The position numbers and the translations under genes are program-made. Shown here piece by piece: positions 9,248 through 18,949 of a stretch of 64,000 nt of DNA (the first letter of the stretch is position 1; the number at the start of each line of letters is the position of its first letter). The notes below the pieces were generated by a model. The model saw nothing but the letters and a program-made list of their open reading frames with translations. It did not search any database and had not been told where the DNA came from. The stretch is taken from assembly GCA_027483605.1 (NCBI GenBank), contig JAIXUE010000003.1, positions 31,566-95,565 on the forward strand. Direction: 5' to 3'. The stretch comes from Cryomorphaceae bacterium. GTDB lineage: Bacteria > Bacteroidota > Bacteroidia > Flavobacteriales_D > Crocinitomicaceae.

Positions 9248-12194
9248 TTGCTTGCGCAAGCCGCACATCTTCCAAAAAAGGTAACTTTTCTAAATACAAC
9301 ACCTCTAGGGTCAAATAAGCAAATTCTTCTGCGAGCTTCCCTTTTATCAAATAAATGCCTTTGCCGTAAAAAGGATAGTCGATGACTACCTGCGGAAAAT
9401 GAACGGTGTCAATGAAGTCGCCGTTTGGATCTAGGAAAGTTCCGAAATTCATGGTATCGCCTTTACTGGTCTTGGTTTGCTTGATGCTGACTAAATATCC
9501 ATAACTGCAGACCTTTTTTCCGATGTATTTTGAAAAGTCTTTAGCGGCAACAAATGGCTCGCGGAGGGCTTCTTTTAAGAGTAGAAAAGGATCGCACAAC
9601 GGAAAGCCCAATAATTCAAATTGTTCAAAATTAATTTCAAAGGGATGCTCTTCTAGTTCGGGTAAATACTGTTGCTTTTGCCGGACTTCAAATAATTCGG
9701 GCTTATGGCGTTCTTTAAAAGCTTTGTTGTGATAGAAATAAGCTTGCCACAAGAGTGCTTTGCGCGCTTTTTGAAAACTGCGCAGGGCGTCTATTCTGAT
9801 CAGAATACTCAGTTGTTCAAGCGGAATAGCGATCCTTTTCAAGAGGTTTTCTAAGCTTAAAAAAACACCGTTTTGCGCGCGTTCTAGCAGGAGTTTTTCA
9901 ATGAGCGCAGCTTCTATACCCAATACTAAATTGAAGCCAAGGAGCAATCGTTTTCCTTTTAATGTGCAATGATAGGCACCTTCATTGATGCAGGGCGCTT
10001 CTATTTGTGCACCAAAGCGCCTGGCTTCATGCACGTAGATTTCAGTGCGGTAATAGCCGCCAAAATTATTGATGCAGGCGGTGAGGTAAGCCAATGGATG
10101 GTGTGCTTTAAGATATAGGCTCTGGTAGCTCTCCACCGCATAAGAGGCCGAGTGGCCTTTGGAAAAAGCGTAGCTGGCAAAGCTTTCGATTTGCCGCCAA
10201 ATGTCTGAAGCAAATTGGGCCTCGTGCCCTCTTTGAAGACAAGAAGCCATAAAGCTTTCTTGAATGCGCAAAAATTCGGACCTCGAACGGAATTTGCCCG
10301 ACATGCCTCGACGCAAGACATCGGCCTCGGCCAAACTGAGCCCCGCTAAGTAATGCGCCACCTTAATGACGTCTTCTTGATAGACCATAACGCCGTAGGT
10401 GTCTGGCATAATGGCCAAGAGCAGCGGATGGATTGCTTTGCGGCGTTCGGGCTCGCGGTGACGTAGGATATATTGTTGCATCATGCCAGATTGCGCGACG
10501 CCTGGCCTGATAATAGAGCTGGCGGCCACCAAAGCCAGATAGTTATCTACCTGGAGCTTAATGAGCAGCATGCGCATGGCCGGAGACTCTACGTAAAAAC
10601 AACCTAGGGCCCAGCCATTGCGAAGAAATTGCGCAATTTTTGGATCTTGTTTCAAGACTGATATATTGTGGATGTCGGGGTCTGCTTGCGCTGGATGGGC
10701 CTGACGAATGATGTCCAGGGCTTCTGAAATTTTACCCAAACCGCGCTGACTCAGGACGTCGAATTTATAGAGCCCGACGTCCTCGGCTTCTAGCATTGAG
10801 AATTGGGTGCAGGGATAACCTTTTGGAGGCATGAAACAGGCGCTGAATACGGCTAGCGGGCGCTCGCTAATGACAATACCTCCTGCATGCAGACTCAAGT
10901 GCGAGGGCAAGCCTTCGATGTATTTTGCATAGCGCAAAATGAGCACGCCGAGTTCGCTGAACTCCGCAATGCTGCCTTTGCCCCTACTGAGTGTTTTGCT
11001 GACGCCGGCAGGTAAGCCAAAAACCTTACCGAGCTCGTGAATACAGGCGCGGTATTGAAAGGTGCTGTAGGTACAGAGCCAAGCGGCATTGGGGTAGCGC
11101 TCAAAAATATAGCGAATGACGTCGTCGCGGTCTTTCCAGGAGAAATCGATGTCGAAGTCTGGTGGGTTTTTGCGGTAAAGGTTGATGAAGCGCTCAAAAT
11201 AGAGATCGAGTTCTAGTGGGTCGACGTCGGTGATGCGCAAGAGGTAAGCCACAAGGCTGTTGGCACCACTACCCCGCCCCACATAAAAATAGCCTTTGGC
11301 GCGCGCATAAGAAGTGAAGTCATGGGTAATGAGAAAATAAGAAAGGTAGTTTTTCTCGGCAATGACCTCGATTTCCATCTCGATGCGCGCGATGATTTCA
11401 TCGGTGATGGTATTGTAGCGGTAGCTCAGGCCTTCGGCACAAAGTTCTCTTAAGCGCTGTAGGTCGGCGGCTTTGGAGCCCAACAAGTTTTTAGGTTGTT
11501 GGGGAGCTGCTTTTTCCCCAAATTCAAAGTGTATGTTGCATTGGGCAAGTAGTTGTTGGGTATTTGTGAAAAGTACTGGCGCTACCGCATAAATATCTTG
11601 GCACTGGGCAGCAGCTAAAAGTTTTTCTGTGGGTGGCGCTTGGTCTTGTGGTGGCAATTTAGACAAGAGGCAATTGCTGGAAATGGCACGGAGCAAACGA
11701 TGGGTATTGTGATCGCGTTTGTGACGAAAAGTCATGGGGATATCTGCTACATATTTGGAGGTATCAAATGGCAAATCTTGCCGCTGCCATTTGAGGATTT
11801 GCTGTGGTTGTACAGCGATGAATTCATGAGCGCACAAAGCAAGGGGGTGCTGTTCTAAGGGGTACCAAACCCAACAATTTGAAAAGAAAGGCAGCGGCAG
11901 CGCGAACGATTTTTTAGCTAAGAGCTGTTGTGTAAGGTAGCTATTGAGTTCTTGAAAACCTTGGTTGTTTTGCGCAATAATGGTAGCGATGTGTTGTAGT
12001 CCGTTGCGCAGCTCTAGGCCAAGCAGCGGCTTGATGCCTTGTTGTTGGGCGGCGCGCACAAAGGAGAGCCCGGAACCCGTGTGGTTGATGTCGGTGAGCA
12101 GCAGTTGGGCATAGCCATTTTGCTGAGCCCAAAGCAGCAGTTCTTCTGGCTTGAGGATGCCATAGCCTAAACTAAAACAAGAATGTACGCGCAT
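9216..12194 (-). CDS. dnaE2: DNA polymerase III alpha subunit, error-prone DnaE2-like, paired with DinB
   Basis: PHP N-terminus MRVHSCFSLGYG...LLTDINHTG; PPDFDIDFSWKDRDDVIRYIF; GLYKFDVLSQRGLGKI; YQEDVIKVA; immediately downstream of dinB. Confidence 0.85.
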   Translation of the reverse strand: MRVHSCFSLGYGILKPEELLLWAQQNGYAQLLLTDINHTGSGLSFVRAAQQQGIKPLLGLELRNGLQHIATIIAQNNQGFQELNSYLTQQLLAKKSFALPLPFFSNCWVWYPLEQHPLALCAHEFIAVQPQQILKWQRQDLPFDTSKYVADIPMTFRHKRDHNTHRLLRAISSNCLLSKLPPQDQAPPTEKLLAAAQCQDIYAVAPVLFTNTQQLLAQCNIHFEFGEKAAPQQPKNLLGSKAADLQRLRELCAEGLSYRYNTITDEIIARIEMEIEVIAEKNYLSYFLITHDFTSYARAKGYFYVGRGSGANSLVAYLLRITDVDPLELDLYFERFINLYRKNPPDFDIDFSWKDRDDVIRYIFERYPNAAWLCTYSTFQYRACIHELGKVFGLPAGVSKTLSRGKGSIAEFSELGVLILRYAKYIEGLPSHLSLHAGGIVISERPLAVFSACFMPPKGYPCTQFSMLEAEDVGLYKFDVLSQRGLGKISEALDIIRQAHPAQADPDIHNISVLKQDPKIAQFLRNGWALGCFYVESPAMRMLLIKLQVDNYLALVAASSIIRPGVAQSGMMQQYILRHREPERRKAIHPLLLAIMPDTYGVMVYQEDVIKVAHYLAGLSLAEADVLRRGMSGKFRSRSEFLRIQESFMASCLQRGHEAQFASDIWRQIESFASYAFSKGHSASYAVESYQSLYLKAHHPLAYLTACINNFGGYYRTEIYVHEARRFGAQIEAPCINEGAYHCTLKGKRLLLGFNLVLGIEAALIEKLLLERAQNGVFLSLENLLKRIAIPLEQLSILIRIDALRSFQKARKALLWQAYFYHNKAFKERHKPELFEVRQKQQYLPELEEHPFEINFEQFELLGFPLCDPFLLLKEALREPFVAAKDFSKYIGKKVCSYGYLVSIKQTKTSKGDTMNFGTFLDPNGDFIDTVHFPQVVIDYPFYGKGIYLIKGKLAEEFAYLTLEVLYLEKLPFLEDVRLAQATTLAHPTPLA

Positions 12195-12199
12195 TTGTT

Positions 12200-13417
12200 T
12201 TAAATACTGCGATTGGCCAATAAAATGGGCGGTTCGCCATCGAAGGGATTGTGGTAGCCAATGCTTCTTGCCTCTAGACCTGCTGCTCTGACAACTGCGC
12301 GGTCTCCGTAGCGAGTTCGAATATGATCAAGGGCTTTGTAGAGGGCAGGAAAAGCGAGGTCTTGGTCAAAGAGCCGCAGTTGGTGAGCACCCGAAACCAA
12401 AGAGCTGAAGCGAACGCCGATGAGGCGCACCAGTACGCGCCGCTGGTAGAGTCGCTTGAAAAGTTCCTGAACCAAAGGCAGGAGCTCGTGGTCAGCGGCA
12501 GTATAGGCAATTTGTTGTTGGAGGGTTTGGGTCTGAAAATCTGCATAGCGGACCTTGACTGTAACCGTTCCGGTGAGTTTACCTGCTCGGCGCAATTGAA
12601 AAGTGAGGTTTTCGGCCATAGCGGTCAGGATGCCGCTGAGCTTACCGACGTCTGTGGTGTCTTGATGGAAGGTGCGCTCGTTAGAAATAGACTTGCGTTC
12701 GTTGTAGGGCTCTACAGGGCTCAGGTCTATGCCTTGGGCTTTGGACCAAATACTGCGGCCGTTTTCGCCGAGCGCCTGTTCTACGAGTTCTAAGGGCAAG
12801 GCTTGCAGGGTGCCGATTTTTTTGACACCTAAGCTGCAGAGTGTTTGATAGGTTTTGGGGCCAACCATCGGAATTTTTTGCACGGAGAGCGGCGCCAAAA
12901 AGTCTTTTTCTGAGCCGTAGTTGATGTGGAGTTGGTTGTTGGGTTTTGCTTCGCCGGTTGCCACTTTTGAAACCGTTTTGTTTTCGGACAAGCCAAAGGA
13001 AATGGGCAAGCCCGTTTCTTTGATGATGCGAGCGCGCAATTCGGAGGCGTAGGTCCAGATGCCGAAAAAGCGATCCATGCCGGTGAAGTCGATGTAAAAT
13101 TCGTCGATGGACATTTTTTCATAGATGGGAACAGCCTCTTTGATGACGTCGGTCACGAGTCTGGAGAATTTGCTGTAGGTTTGGGTGTTGCCTTTGATGC
13201 AAATAGCTTCTGGGCAGCGCTCTTTGGCCATTTTCATGGACATGCCTGAGTGCACGCCAAAGCGCCGGGCTTCATAGCTGCAAGAAGCAACAACTCCGCG
13301 TTCGCTGGTGCCGCCAATGAGAATAGGTTTGTGATGGAGGCGGCTATCTAAGAGGCGCTCACAAGAGACAAAAAAGGTATCGAGGTCCATATGAACAATC
13401 GAACGACGCGTAGCCAT
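12200..13417 (-). CDS. dinB: DNA polymerase IV (Y-family)
   Basis: IVHMDLDTFFVSCERL...YEARRFGVHSGMSM...EKMSIDEFYIDFTG; LPISFGLSENKTVSKVATGEAKPN. Confidence 0.92.
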   Translation of the reverse strand: MATRRSIVHMDLDTFFVSCERLLDSRLHHKPILIGGTSERGVVASCSYEARRFGVHSGMSMKMAKERCPEAICIKGNTQTYSKFSRLVTDVIKEAVPIYEKMSIDEFYIDFTGMDRFFGIWTYASELRARIIKETGLPISFGLSENKTVSKVATGEAKPNNQLHINYGSEKDFLAPLSVQKIPMVGPKTYQTLCSLGVKKIGTLQALPLELVEQALGENGRSIWSKAQGIDLSPVEPYNERKSISNERTFHQDTTDVGKLSGILTAMAENLTFQLRRAGKLTGTVTVKVRYADFQTQTLQQQIAYTAADHELLPLVQELFKRLYQRRVLVRLIGVRFSSLVSGAHQLRLFDQDLAFPALYKALDHIRTRYGDRAVVRAAGLEARSIGYHNPFDGEPPILLANRSI

Positions 13418-13633
13418 AGGTACTGTCAGTTTAAAAGTGAAACAATAAAAGTTCGATTGGTTGGTGCTACAAAATTAAACACATTGACGAATTACTCATC
13501 ATTAATTTGATTAATTTATCATCAAAAGTTATCAACAAATAAAAAAGACCAATAAACACCCTGACATTGTGTCATTTTTGTAACTTGGAACATAATTTGT
13601 AACAAGCACACCGAACACTTAAATCCGTAAAAA

Positions 13634-14188
13634 ATGAAACCAATTTATGTCGTCTTGGCCGCAATCGGCGCCCTACTCCTCTTCCTATTCTTAGGATATT
13701 ACAACATGTACAATAAAGCTGTTGGCCTTCAAGAAGGGCTCGACGAAAAATTTGCCAACGTACAATCTGCCTACCAGCGCAGAGCAGACCTCATTCCTAA
13801 TCTACTTGAAACCGTCAAAGGTGCTGCCCAAAATGAAAAAGATATCCTCACACAAGTCACGCAAGCAAGAGCGGGAATTGTGGGCGCCAAAACACCTCAA
13901 GACCTCGAACTCATGGGTCGCAAAATCAATACAGCCATCAATTTGGCTTATGAAGCGTATCCACAAATCCGCTCTACCGAAAACTTCAGTCAGTTTCAAA
14001 GTCAATTAGAAGGTACTGAAAACCGCATCAAGACAGAACGCGATCGCTACAACGAGTCGGTGAAGGAATACAATACGCACATCCGAGGCTTTTTTGCGCG
14101 CTTTTTCTTGAATAGCGAAGAGTTTCCAAGAAAAGAAGGATTTGCAGCTGCTGCAGGCTCAGAAAACGCCCCAAAGGTCAAGTTTTAA
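13634..14188 (+). CDS. LemA family protein
   Basis: YYNMYNKAVGLQEGLDEKFANVQSAYQRRADLIPNLLETVKGAA...YPQIRSTENFSQFQSQLEGTENRI. Confidence 0.93.
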   Translation: MKPIYVVLAAIGALLLFLFLGYYNMYNKAVGLQEGLDEKFANVQSAYQRRADLIPNLLETVKGAAQNEKDILTQVTQARAGIVGAKTPQDLELMGRKINTAINLAYEAYPQIRSTENFSQFQSQLEGTENRIKTERDRYNESVKEYNTHIRGFFARFFLNSEEFPRKEGFAAAAGSENAPKVKF

Positions 14189-14607
14189 TGCTCAGCAACC
14201 TCGAACAACAAAAGGTCTTGGCCAGCATTGCAGCAGCTGAGGCCACAACGAGTGGCGAGCTGCGCGTACACCTCGAGGCTTCTTGCTCCATTGATCCAGT
14301 GGCTCGCGCCGTCGATTTATTTTATGAACTCGGCATGCAAGCCACCGAACAACGCAATGGTGTATTGATCTACGTGGCCTACGAAACCAAAAATTTAGCC
14401 ATCATTGGCGATGTTGGCATCAATGAATTAGTGCCAGCTGATTTTTGGGATAGCGTGCGCGACATCATGGTAGCAAACTTTAAGAAAGGTCAAATTGCCG
14501 AAGGGCTCTGTGCAGCTATTGCCGAGGCTGGAATACAGCTCGCACAGTATTTTCCACCGCAGGCCAACGACCAAAACGAATTGTCAAATCAAATCAGTTT
14601 CGGATGA
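14188..14607 (+). CDS. TPM-domain protein (no signal peptide)
   Basis: ATTSGELRVHLEASC...GVLIYVAYETKNLAIIGDVGINELVP; overlaps lemA (TAATG). Confidence 0.82.
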   Translation: MLSNLEQQKVLASIAAAEATTSGELRVHLEASCSIDPVARAVDLFYELGMQATEQRNGVLIYVAYETKNLAIIGDVGINELVPADFWDSVRDIMVANFKKGQIAEGLCAAIAEAGIQLAQYFPPQANDQNELSNQISFG

Positions 14608-15371
14608 ACAAATCATTCTCTCTACTCCTGATCCTGACTTTTTTTGGTAGTTTATTTGGGCAAATCCCCAAGCCCATTTCCCCTCCCTGCTTTCTAAATA
14701 ACTATTCTACAACCAACATCCTTAGCGAAGCCCAAAGAGCACAAATTGAGCAGCGCTTAGACCAATTCGAACAAGAAACCAGCAATGAAATCACGGTCGT
14801 GCTCATCGATGATTTAGACGGAGACGAACCCTGGCATTTCGCCACCGAACTCGGAGAGCAATGGGGTGTCGGAAAAGCAGAAAAAGACAACGGTCTCGTT
14901 TTTTTGATCAAACCCACAGAAGAAAATGGCGGCAGGCAAGTCTATTTAGCACCCGGTCGTGGTTTAGAGGCCGTTATTACCGACCTCACCTGCCAGGATA
15001 TCGTTCAACACGAAATCTTGCCAAACTTCAAAGAAGGGCAATATGCCAAAGGGATCAATCAAGCGCTCGACGTCTTGTTTGGGCTCGCTAAAGGCGAAAT
15101 CAATGAAAAAAGCTACCGCAAAAACCTGCGTCAACACAACTGGTTTGGCGGCGTATTTTCTTTAATTTTCATCCTAGTTGCCCTCTATCTTTTGATCAAG
15201 CGCGGCGGCGGTGGAGGCACTACCTTTGGCGGCAGACGCAGCGGCCCAGGCTTCTTTTACTTTGGCGGCTTTGGCGGCGGCTACGGCGGCGGATCTTCTT
15301 CTGGAGGCGGCGGCTTTGGTGGCTTTGGCGGCGGTAGTTTTGGTGGCGGTGGCTCGGGCGGTAGCTGGTAA
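14604..15371 (+). CDS. TPM-domain membrane protein with Gly-rich C-terminus
   Basis: LDQFEQETSNEITVVLIDDLDGDEPWHFATELGEQWGVGKAEKDNGLVFLI; TM; (GGG)n tail ending GGSW. Confidence 0.88.
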   Translation: MNKSFSLLLILTFFGSLFGQIPKPISPPCFLNNYSTTNILSEAQRAQIEQRLDQFEQETSNEITVVLIDDLDGDEPWHFATELGEQWGVGKAEKDNGLVFLIKPTEENGGRQVYLAPGRGLEAVITDLTCQDIVQHEILPNFKEGQYAKGINQALDVLFGLAKGEINEKSYRKNLRQHNWFGGVFSLIFILVALYLLIKRGGGGGTTFGGRRSGPGFFYFGGFGGGYGGGSSSGGGGFGGFGGGSFGGGGSGGSW

Positions 15372-15445
15372 TTAAAGTATCGTTGAATAAAAGTGAAAAA
15401 GAAAGAATAAATTCGCACCACTGATTTAGTAATATCAACCGCACC

Positions 15446-16405
15446 ATGACAACACCATTATCAAAATATCTCTTCGGGATCTTTATTTTCCTGTTTCTTC
15501 AAACGTCGCTTGCGCAACAAACACAAACCATTGCGTTCTACAATGTAGAAAATCTATTTGACACCATTGATGGCAGCAACGACGACGCCGAGTTTTTGCC
15601 AAGTGCCGAAAGCAATTGGAATACAGAGAAGTACAACACCAAAATCCAACACATCCGCCAGGTAATGGCTGCGCTCAACATGCCAATGATCATGGGGGTT
15701 TGTGAAATCGAAAACAGAAGTGTATTAGCAGATGTCATTGGCCAAGACAAACGCTACGGAATTGTACACCACGACAGCCCCGACGCACGCGGCATAGACG
15801 TCGCTATGCTGTACCGAAAAGACTTACTGCGCTTGAAAGCTTCTGGAAAAATCCGTTTTACACTTCCCGGCGACAGCATCCCGACTTCCCGCGACATCGT
15901 TTGGGCCAAATACCAATACAAAAAAGAATATTTATATGTTTTGGTCAATCACTGTCCGAGCCGCCGCGGTGGCCAAGAAGAGAGCGCAGCCCGGCGCCTG
16001 ACAGCTGCACAGTATGCCACACAATTCATCGATTCGATTCAGCGCAGCGAACCCAATGCTAAAATCATCTTTATGGGAGATTTAAATGATCATCCGCAAG
16101 ATGCTGCTCCACAACTTATTGCAACCAAATTAACACCTCAAATTACCAAGGCGAGTGGCCAATTTGGCGGTTCATATAACTACAAAAACGAATGGGACGT
16201 GCTCGATCATATCTTTGTGTCTGCCAATGCCCTGAACGGAAAAATACAGTTTCAAACTGAAAGCGGCAAAATTCATGACTTTCCTTATTTACTCACCGAG
16301 TATAAAGGACAAACTGTTCCAAGCAGAACTTATGCAGGCCCTAAATATTTAGGAGGTTACTCCGATCACTTGCCCGTATCTATCCAAGTCATCTTACACC
16401 CTTAA
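15446..16405 (+). CDS. Secreted endonuclease/exonuclease/phosphatase family protein
   Basis: Signal peptide; IAFYNVENLFDTIDG...MGVCEIENRSVL...IIFMGDLNDHP...GGYSDHLPV. Confidence 0.87.
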   Translation: MTTPLSKYLFGIFIFLFLQTSLAQQTQTIAFYNVENLFDTIDGSNDDAEFLPSAESNWNTEKYNTKIQHIRQVMAALNMPMIMGVCEIENRSVLADVIGQDKRYGIVHHDSPDARGIDVAMLYRKDLLRLKASGKIRFTLPGDSIPTSRDIVWAKYQYKKEYLYVLVNHCPSRRGGQEESAARRLTAAQYATQFIDSIQRSEPNAKIIFMGDLNDHPQDAAPQLIATKLTPQITKASGQFGGSYNYKNEWDVLDHIFVSANALNGKIQFQTESGKIHDFPYLLTEYKGQTVPSRTYAGPKYLGGYSDHLPVSIQVILHP

Positions 16406-17748
16406 TCGAGCTTTGCCGAGGCAGTTTTCAAAGGTAGTTTTTGCTTGTAGAGAAACTTCTTTTGTGTCGACTCAAAAGGTCGGTAAATGAAATACACTTC
16501 GTTGTTGTGCACCCTCACCTTCTCGACATACCTGAAAGCCAGCTTTACTTTCTGCGTGATCAATCCGGTTTGTAAATCAATGAGGCCAACATAACAATGT
16601 CCTTGCTGCTCATATACAGCATAGATTTTTCCGGTATGGCGATCTTGTTGAAGGTTTCTCTGAAAACCACTCTGCTTGGCGTGGTAATGATGAGCAATTG
16701 GCGTGGAGCGCACAGGTGTGCCGTCGGTCAAAAATACCCGCAAGAGATCTTTGGGGTAATCAAAAATATAAATCGTGTCCTGCACCAAAAACAGTGGAGC
16801 GTAAACTGGCTGATAATACAAAGACTGTGTAAAATACGCTGCTCCAACATAAATTTCTGCGTCAATCCCGGTCTGATTTTCTAAATTTTTCGCCCAAAGC
16901 TTGGTGCGTACGTCTACCCACTTGTATTCTGATCGATACAGCTCCATCATGAGGTCATCTTGGATCTCTACCAGCATTTTATAAGTAGAATCAAGTTGAT
17001 CTACACTTCCGTATTCAAAAGCGGGATAAACATCGCTATAACTCGAGTAAAACAAACGTGTTTGATTACTGTCTACTATAGGCACAAGATATTTGAAAAA
17101 GTAATCCTTTGGGATGTTTACCAAATGATAATTGCTATCGATGACTTCTACGCCAAAAACACTTTCAGCTGTCAAGACATGTATGTTACCTCTGAAATCG
17201 CGTTTAAGGGCCTGTGCGCGCACTGGAATGGCTAAAATCGCTGCAGCATGATCTTCTTTAATGACCTGAAGCTGCGCATCTTTTTGCAGGTTTTTGTCAT
17301 AGGTAAGCAAAATAAGTTCGCCCTGAGCATCTAATTCAAAATCGGACACGCTGTATGTTTGAGAAGCGTAGACGGTGTCTGGCTGATTGGGCTTCAAGAC
17401 CACCTCTTTTTCTACTTGAATACGATCGGCTTTGAGCGCAATGCGAAGTTGGATGGTATCGGCTGATTCAAAATAAGGTATTTTACGCTTGCCTGTCGGA
17501 TAAAAAGCATGAGTGAAACTCAAAAAAGCCGCTTCCCGGTTTGCTGGATTGATTTGTGTCAGGGGCAACACAAGCGATCCATTTGACCTTGAGCTGCCAA
17601 AAGCCAAAGTGTCTGAGCCTGAAATAAGCCAGCATTGAACGTTGGGGATGCTATCTTTTGTTTGGAGATCAGTAAAGGTGCACTTTAGGGCTTGAGAAAA
17701 GCCCATCAAGCTAAAAAGCACAAAGAATATCAACCAGAACAGCCGCAT
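16402..17748 (-). CDS. Secreted hypothetical protein, possible beta-propeller
   Basis: 448 aa with signal peptide MRLFWLIFFVLFSLMGFSQ; no clear family. Confidence 0.6.
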   Translation of the reverse strand: MRLFWLIFFVLFSLMGFSQALKCTFTDLQTKDSIPNVQCWLISGSDTLAFGSSRSNGSLVLPLTQINPANREAAFLSFTHAFYPTGKRKIPYFESADTIQLRIALKADRIQVEKEVVLKPNQPDTVYASQTYSVSDFELDAQGELILLTYDKNLQKDAQLQVIKEDHAAAILAIPVRAQALKRDFRGNIHVLTAESVFGVEVIDSNYHLVNIPKDYFFKYLVPIVDSNQTRLFYSSYSDVYPAFEYGSVDQLDSTYKMLVEIQDDLMMELYRSEYKWVDVRTKLWAKNLENQTGIDAEIYVGAAYFTQSLYYQPVYAPLFLVQDTIYIFDYPKDLLRVFLTDGTPVRSTPIAHHYHAKQSGFQRNLQQDRHTGKIYAVYEQQGHCYVGLIDLQTGLITQKVKLAFRYVEKVRVHNNEVYFIYRPFESTQKKFLYKQKLPLKTASAKLD

Positions 17749-17786
17749 ATTAGTAATGATGCAAAGCTCAGTAGGTTTTCACAATT

Positions 17787-18860
17787 TTAGCAGACTTTCT
17801 GCACCCAATGCATGGTATCGGCGATTTCACCTGACTTTACACCATCGAGATGTGCTTTTATTCTCAAGGAAATTTCGCGGGTTTCGAGTGCTGGGAGCAT
17901 GATTTTCTCGTCGCGGTAACCAATAAGCGCAATAGGAGCAATGGTAGCGGCTGTGCCTGCACCAAAAGCTTCTTGAAGTTTTCCGGATTTAGCCGCTTCA
18001 ATGATTTCGGCAACGGTTACTTTGCGCTCTTCTACAGGAATACCCCAATGGCGTGCAAGTTCTAGCACTGTTTTCTTGGTGGTACCGCGCAAAATGGTAT
18101 CGGCATCTTCTGTGGGCGTAATGATTTTGTTATCCATGACAAAAACGATGTTCATGGTGCCAGATTCTTCAATGAAAGTATGGGTTTTGGCGTCTGTCCA
18201 GACCAATTGATGAAAGCCTTGTTGTTGAGCGAGTTTGGCTGGGTACAATGAAGCGCCATAGTTGCCTGCAGCCTTTGCTCGGCCCACCCCACCCTCGGCT
18301 GCCCGAGTGTAGTGTTCTTCAATTTTGACACGAACGGGCTCGGCATAATAGGCGCCTACCGGAGAATTAATGATGACAAATTTATAGTTGTCAGAGGGTT
18401 TGATGCCGACAAACTCGTCGGTGGCAAACATAAATGGGCGAATGTATAAGGCGTATCCGGGCTTGTTAGTTACCCAATTTGCGTCGGTGGCAACAAGCTG
18501 CTTCACGGCTTGTAAAAACAATTCTTCAGGAATTTCGGGCATGCACATGCGCGCTGCCGATTCGGCAAAACGACGTGCATTGAGCTCGGGTCTAAATAAA
18601 ACAACTTCGTTGTCTTTGTTGCGATAGGCTTTCATGCCCTCAAAGATGGATTGTCCATAATGAATGGCAGACATCGCTGGGTGCATGTCTATCGGGCCAA
18701 AGGGCAAAATTTCTCCTTGCTGCCATGCGCCATTGGCATATTCCATCACAAACATGTGATCGGCAAAGATTTTTCCGAAAGGGAGGTTGTCCCAATCAAC
18801 AGAGAGCAACTGACTGTTGGTATTGTGCGTGACGGGAAATGAAGCGTGAACTCCTGACAT
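17787..18860 (-). CDS. ilvE: Branched-chain amino acid aminotransferase
   Basis: PFGPIDMHPAMSAIHYGQSIFEGMKAYR; KAAGNYGASL; EESGTMNIVFVMDNKIITP; GTAATIAPI. Confidence 0.92.
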   Translation of the reverse strand: MSGVHASFPVTHNTNSQLLSVDWDNLPFGKIFADHMFVMEYANGAWQQGEILPFGPIDMHPAMSAIHYGQSIFEGMKAYRNKDNEVVLFRPELNARRFAESAARMCMPEIPEELFLQAVKQLVATDANWVTNKPGYALYIRPFMFATDEFVGIKPSDNYKFVIINSPVGAYYAEPVRVKIEEHYTRAAEGGVGRAKAAGNYGASLYPAKLAQQQGFHQLVWTDAKTHTFIEESGTMNIVFVMDNKIITPTEDADTILRGTTKKTVLELARHWGIPVEERKVTVAEIIEAAKSGKLQEAFGAGTAATIAPIALIGYRDEKIMLPALETREISLRIKAHLDGVKSGEIADTMHWVQKVC

Positions 18861-18914
18861 AAACGTGTTAATTGATGCGCGAATATACAGCTAAATCACC
18901 GAGCACACAACTTA

Positions 18915-18945
18915 TTGACCTTATTAAAAGCAATCCTTAACTTTG
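18915..18945 (+). promoter_or_regulatory. Candidate promoter for recQ: TTG-N20-TAACTTTG, ATG 5 nt downstream
   Basis: TTG 18915-18917, TAACTTTG 18938-18945, ATG at 18950. Confidence 0.5.
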
Positions 18946-18949
18946 TGTC

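Noticed and set aside
12323-12793. 156-aa + strand ORF antisense to dinB
   Set aside because: Lies wholly within a strongly supported dinB CDS; no recognisable domain or start context
13562-13603. TGACATTGTGTCA inverted repeat and duplicated TTTGTAAC upstream of lemA / dinB
   Set aside because: Short arms in AT-rich DNA; no clear match to a known SOS box, so not called as a LexA site
15200-15370. GGC-rich repetitive DNA resembling a microsatellite
   Set aside because: Explained by the Gly-rich C-terminal tail typical of TPM membrane proteins
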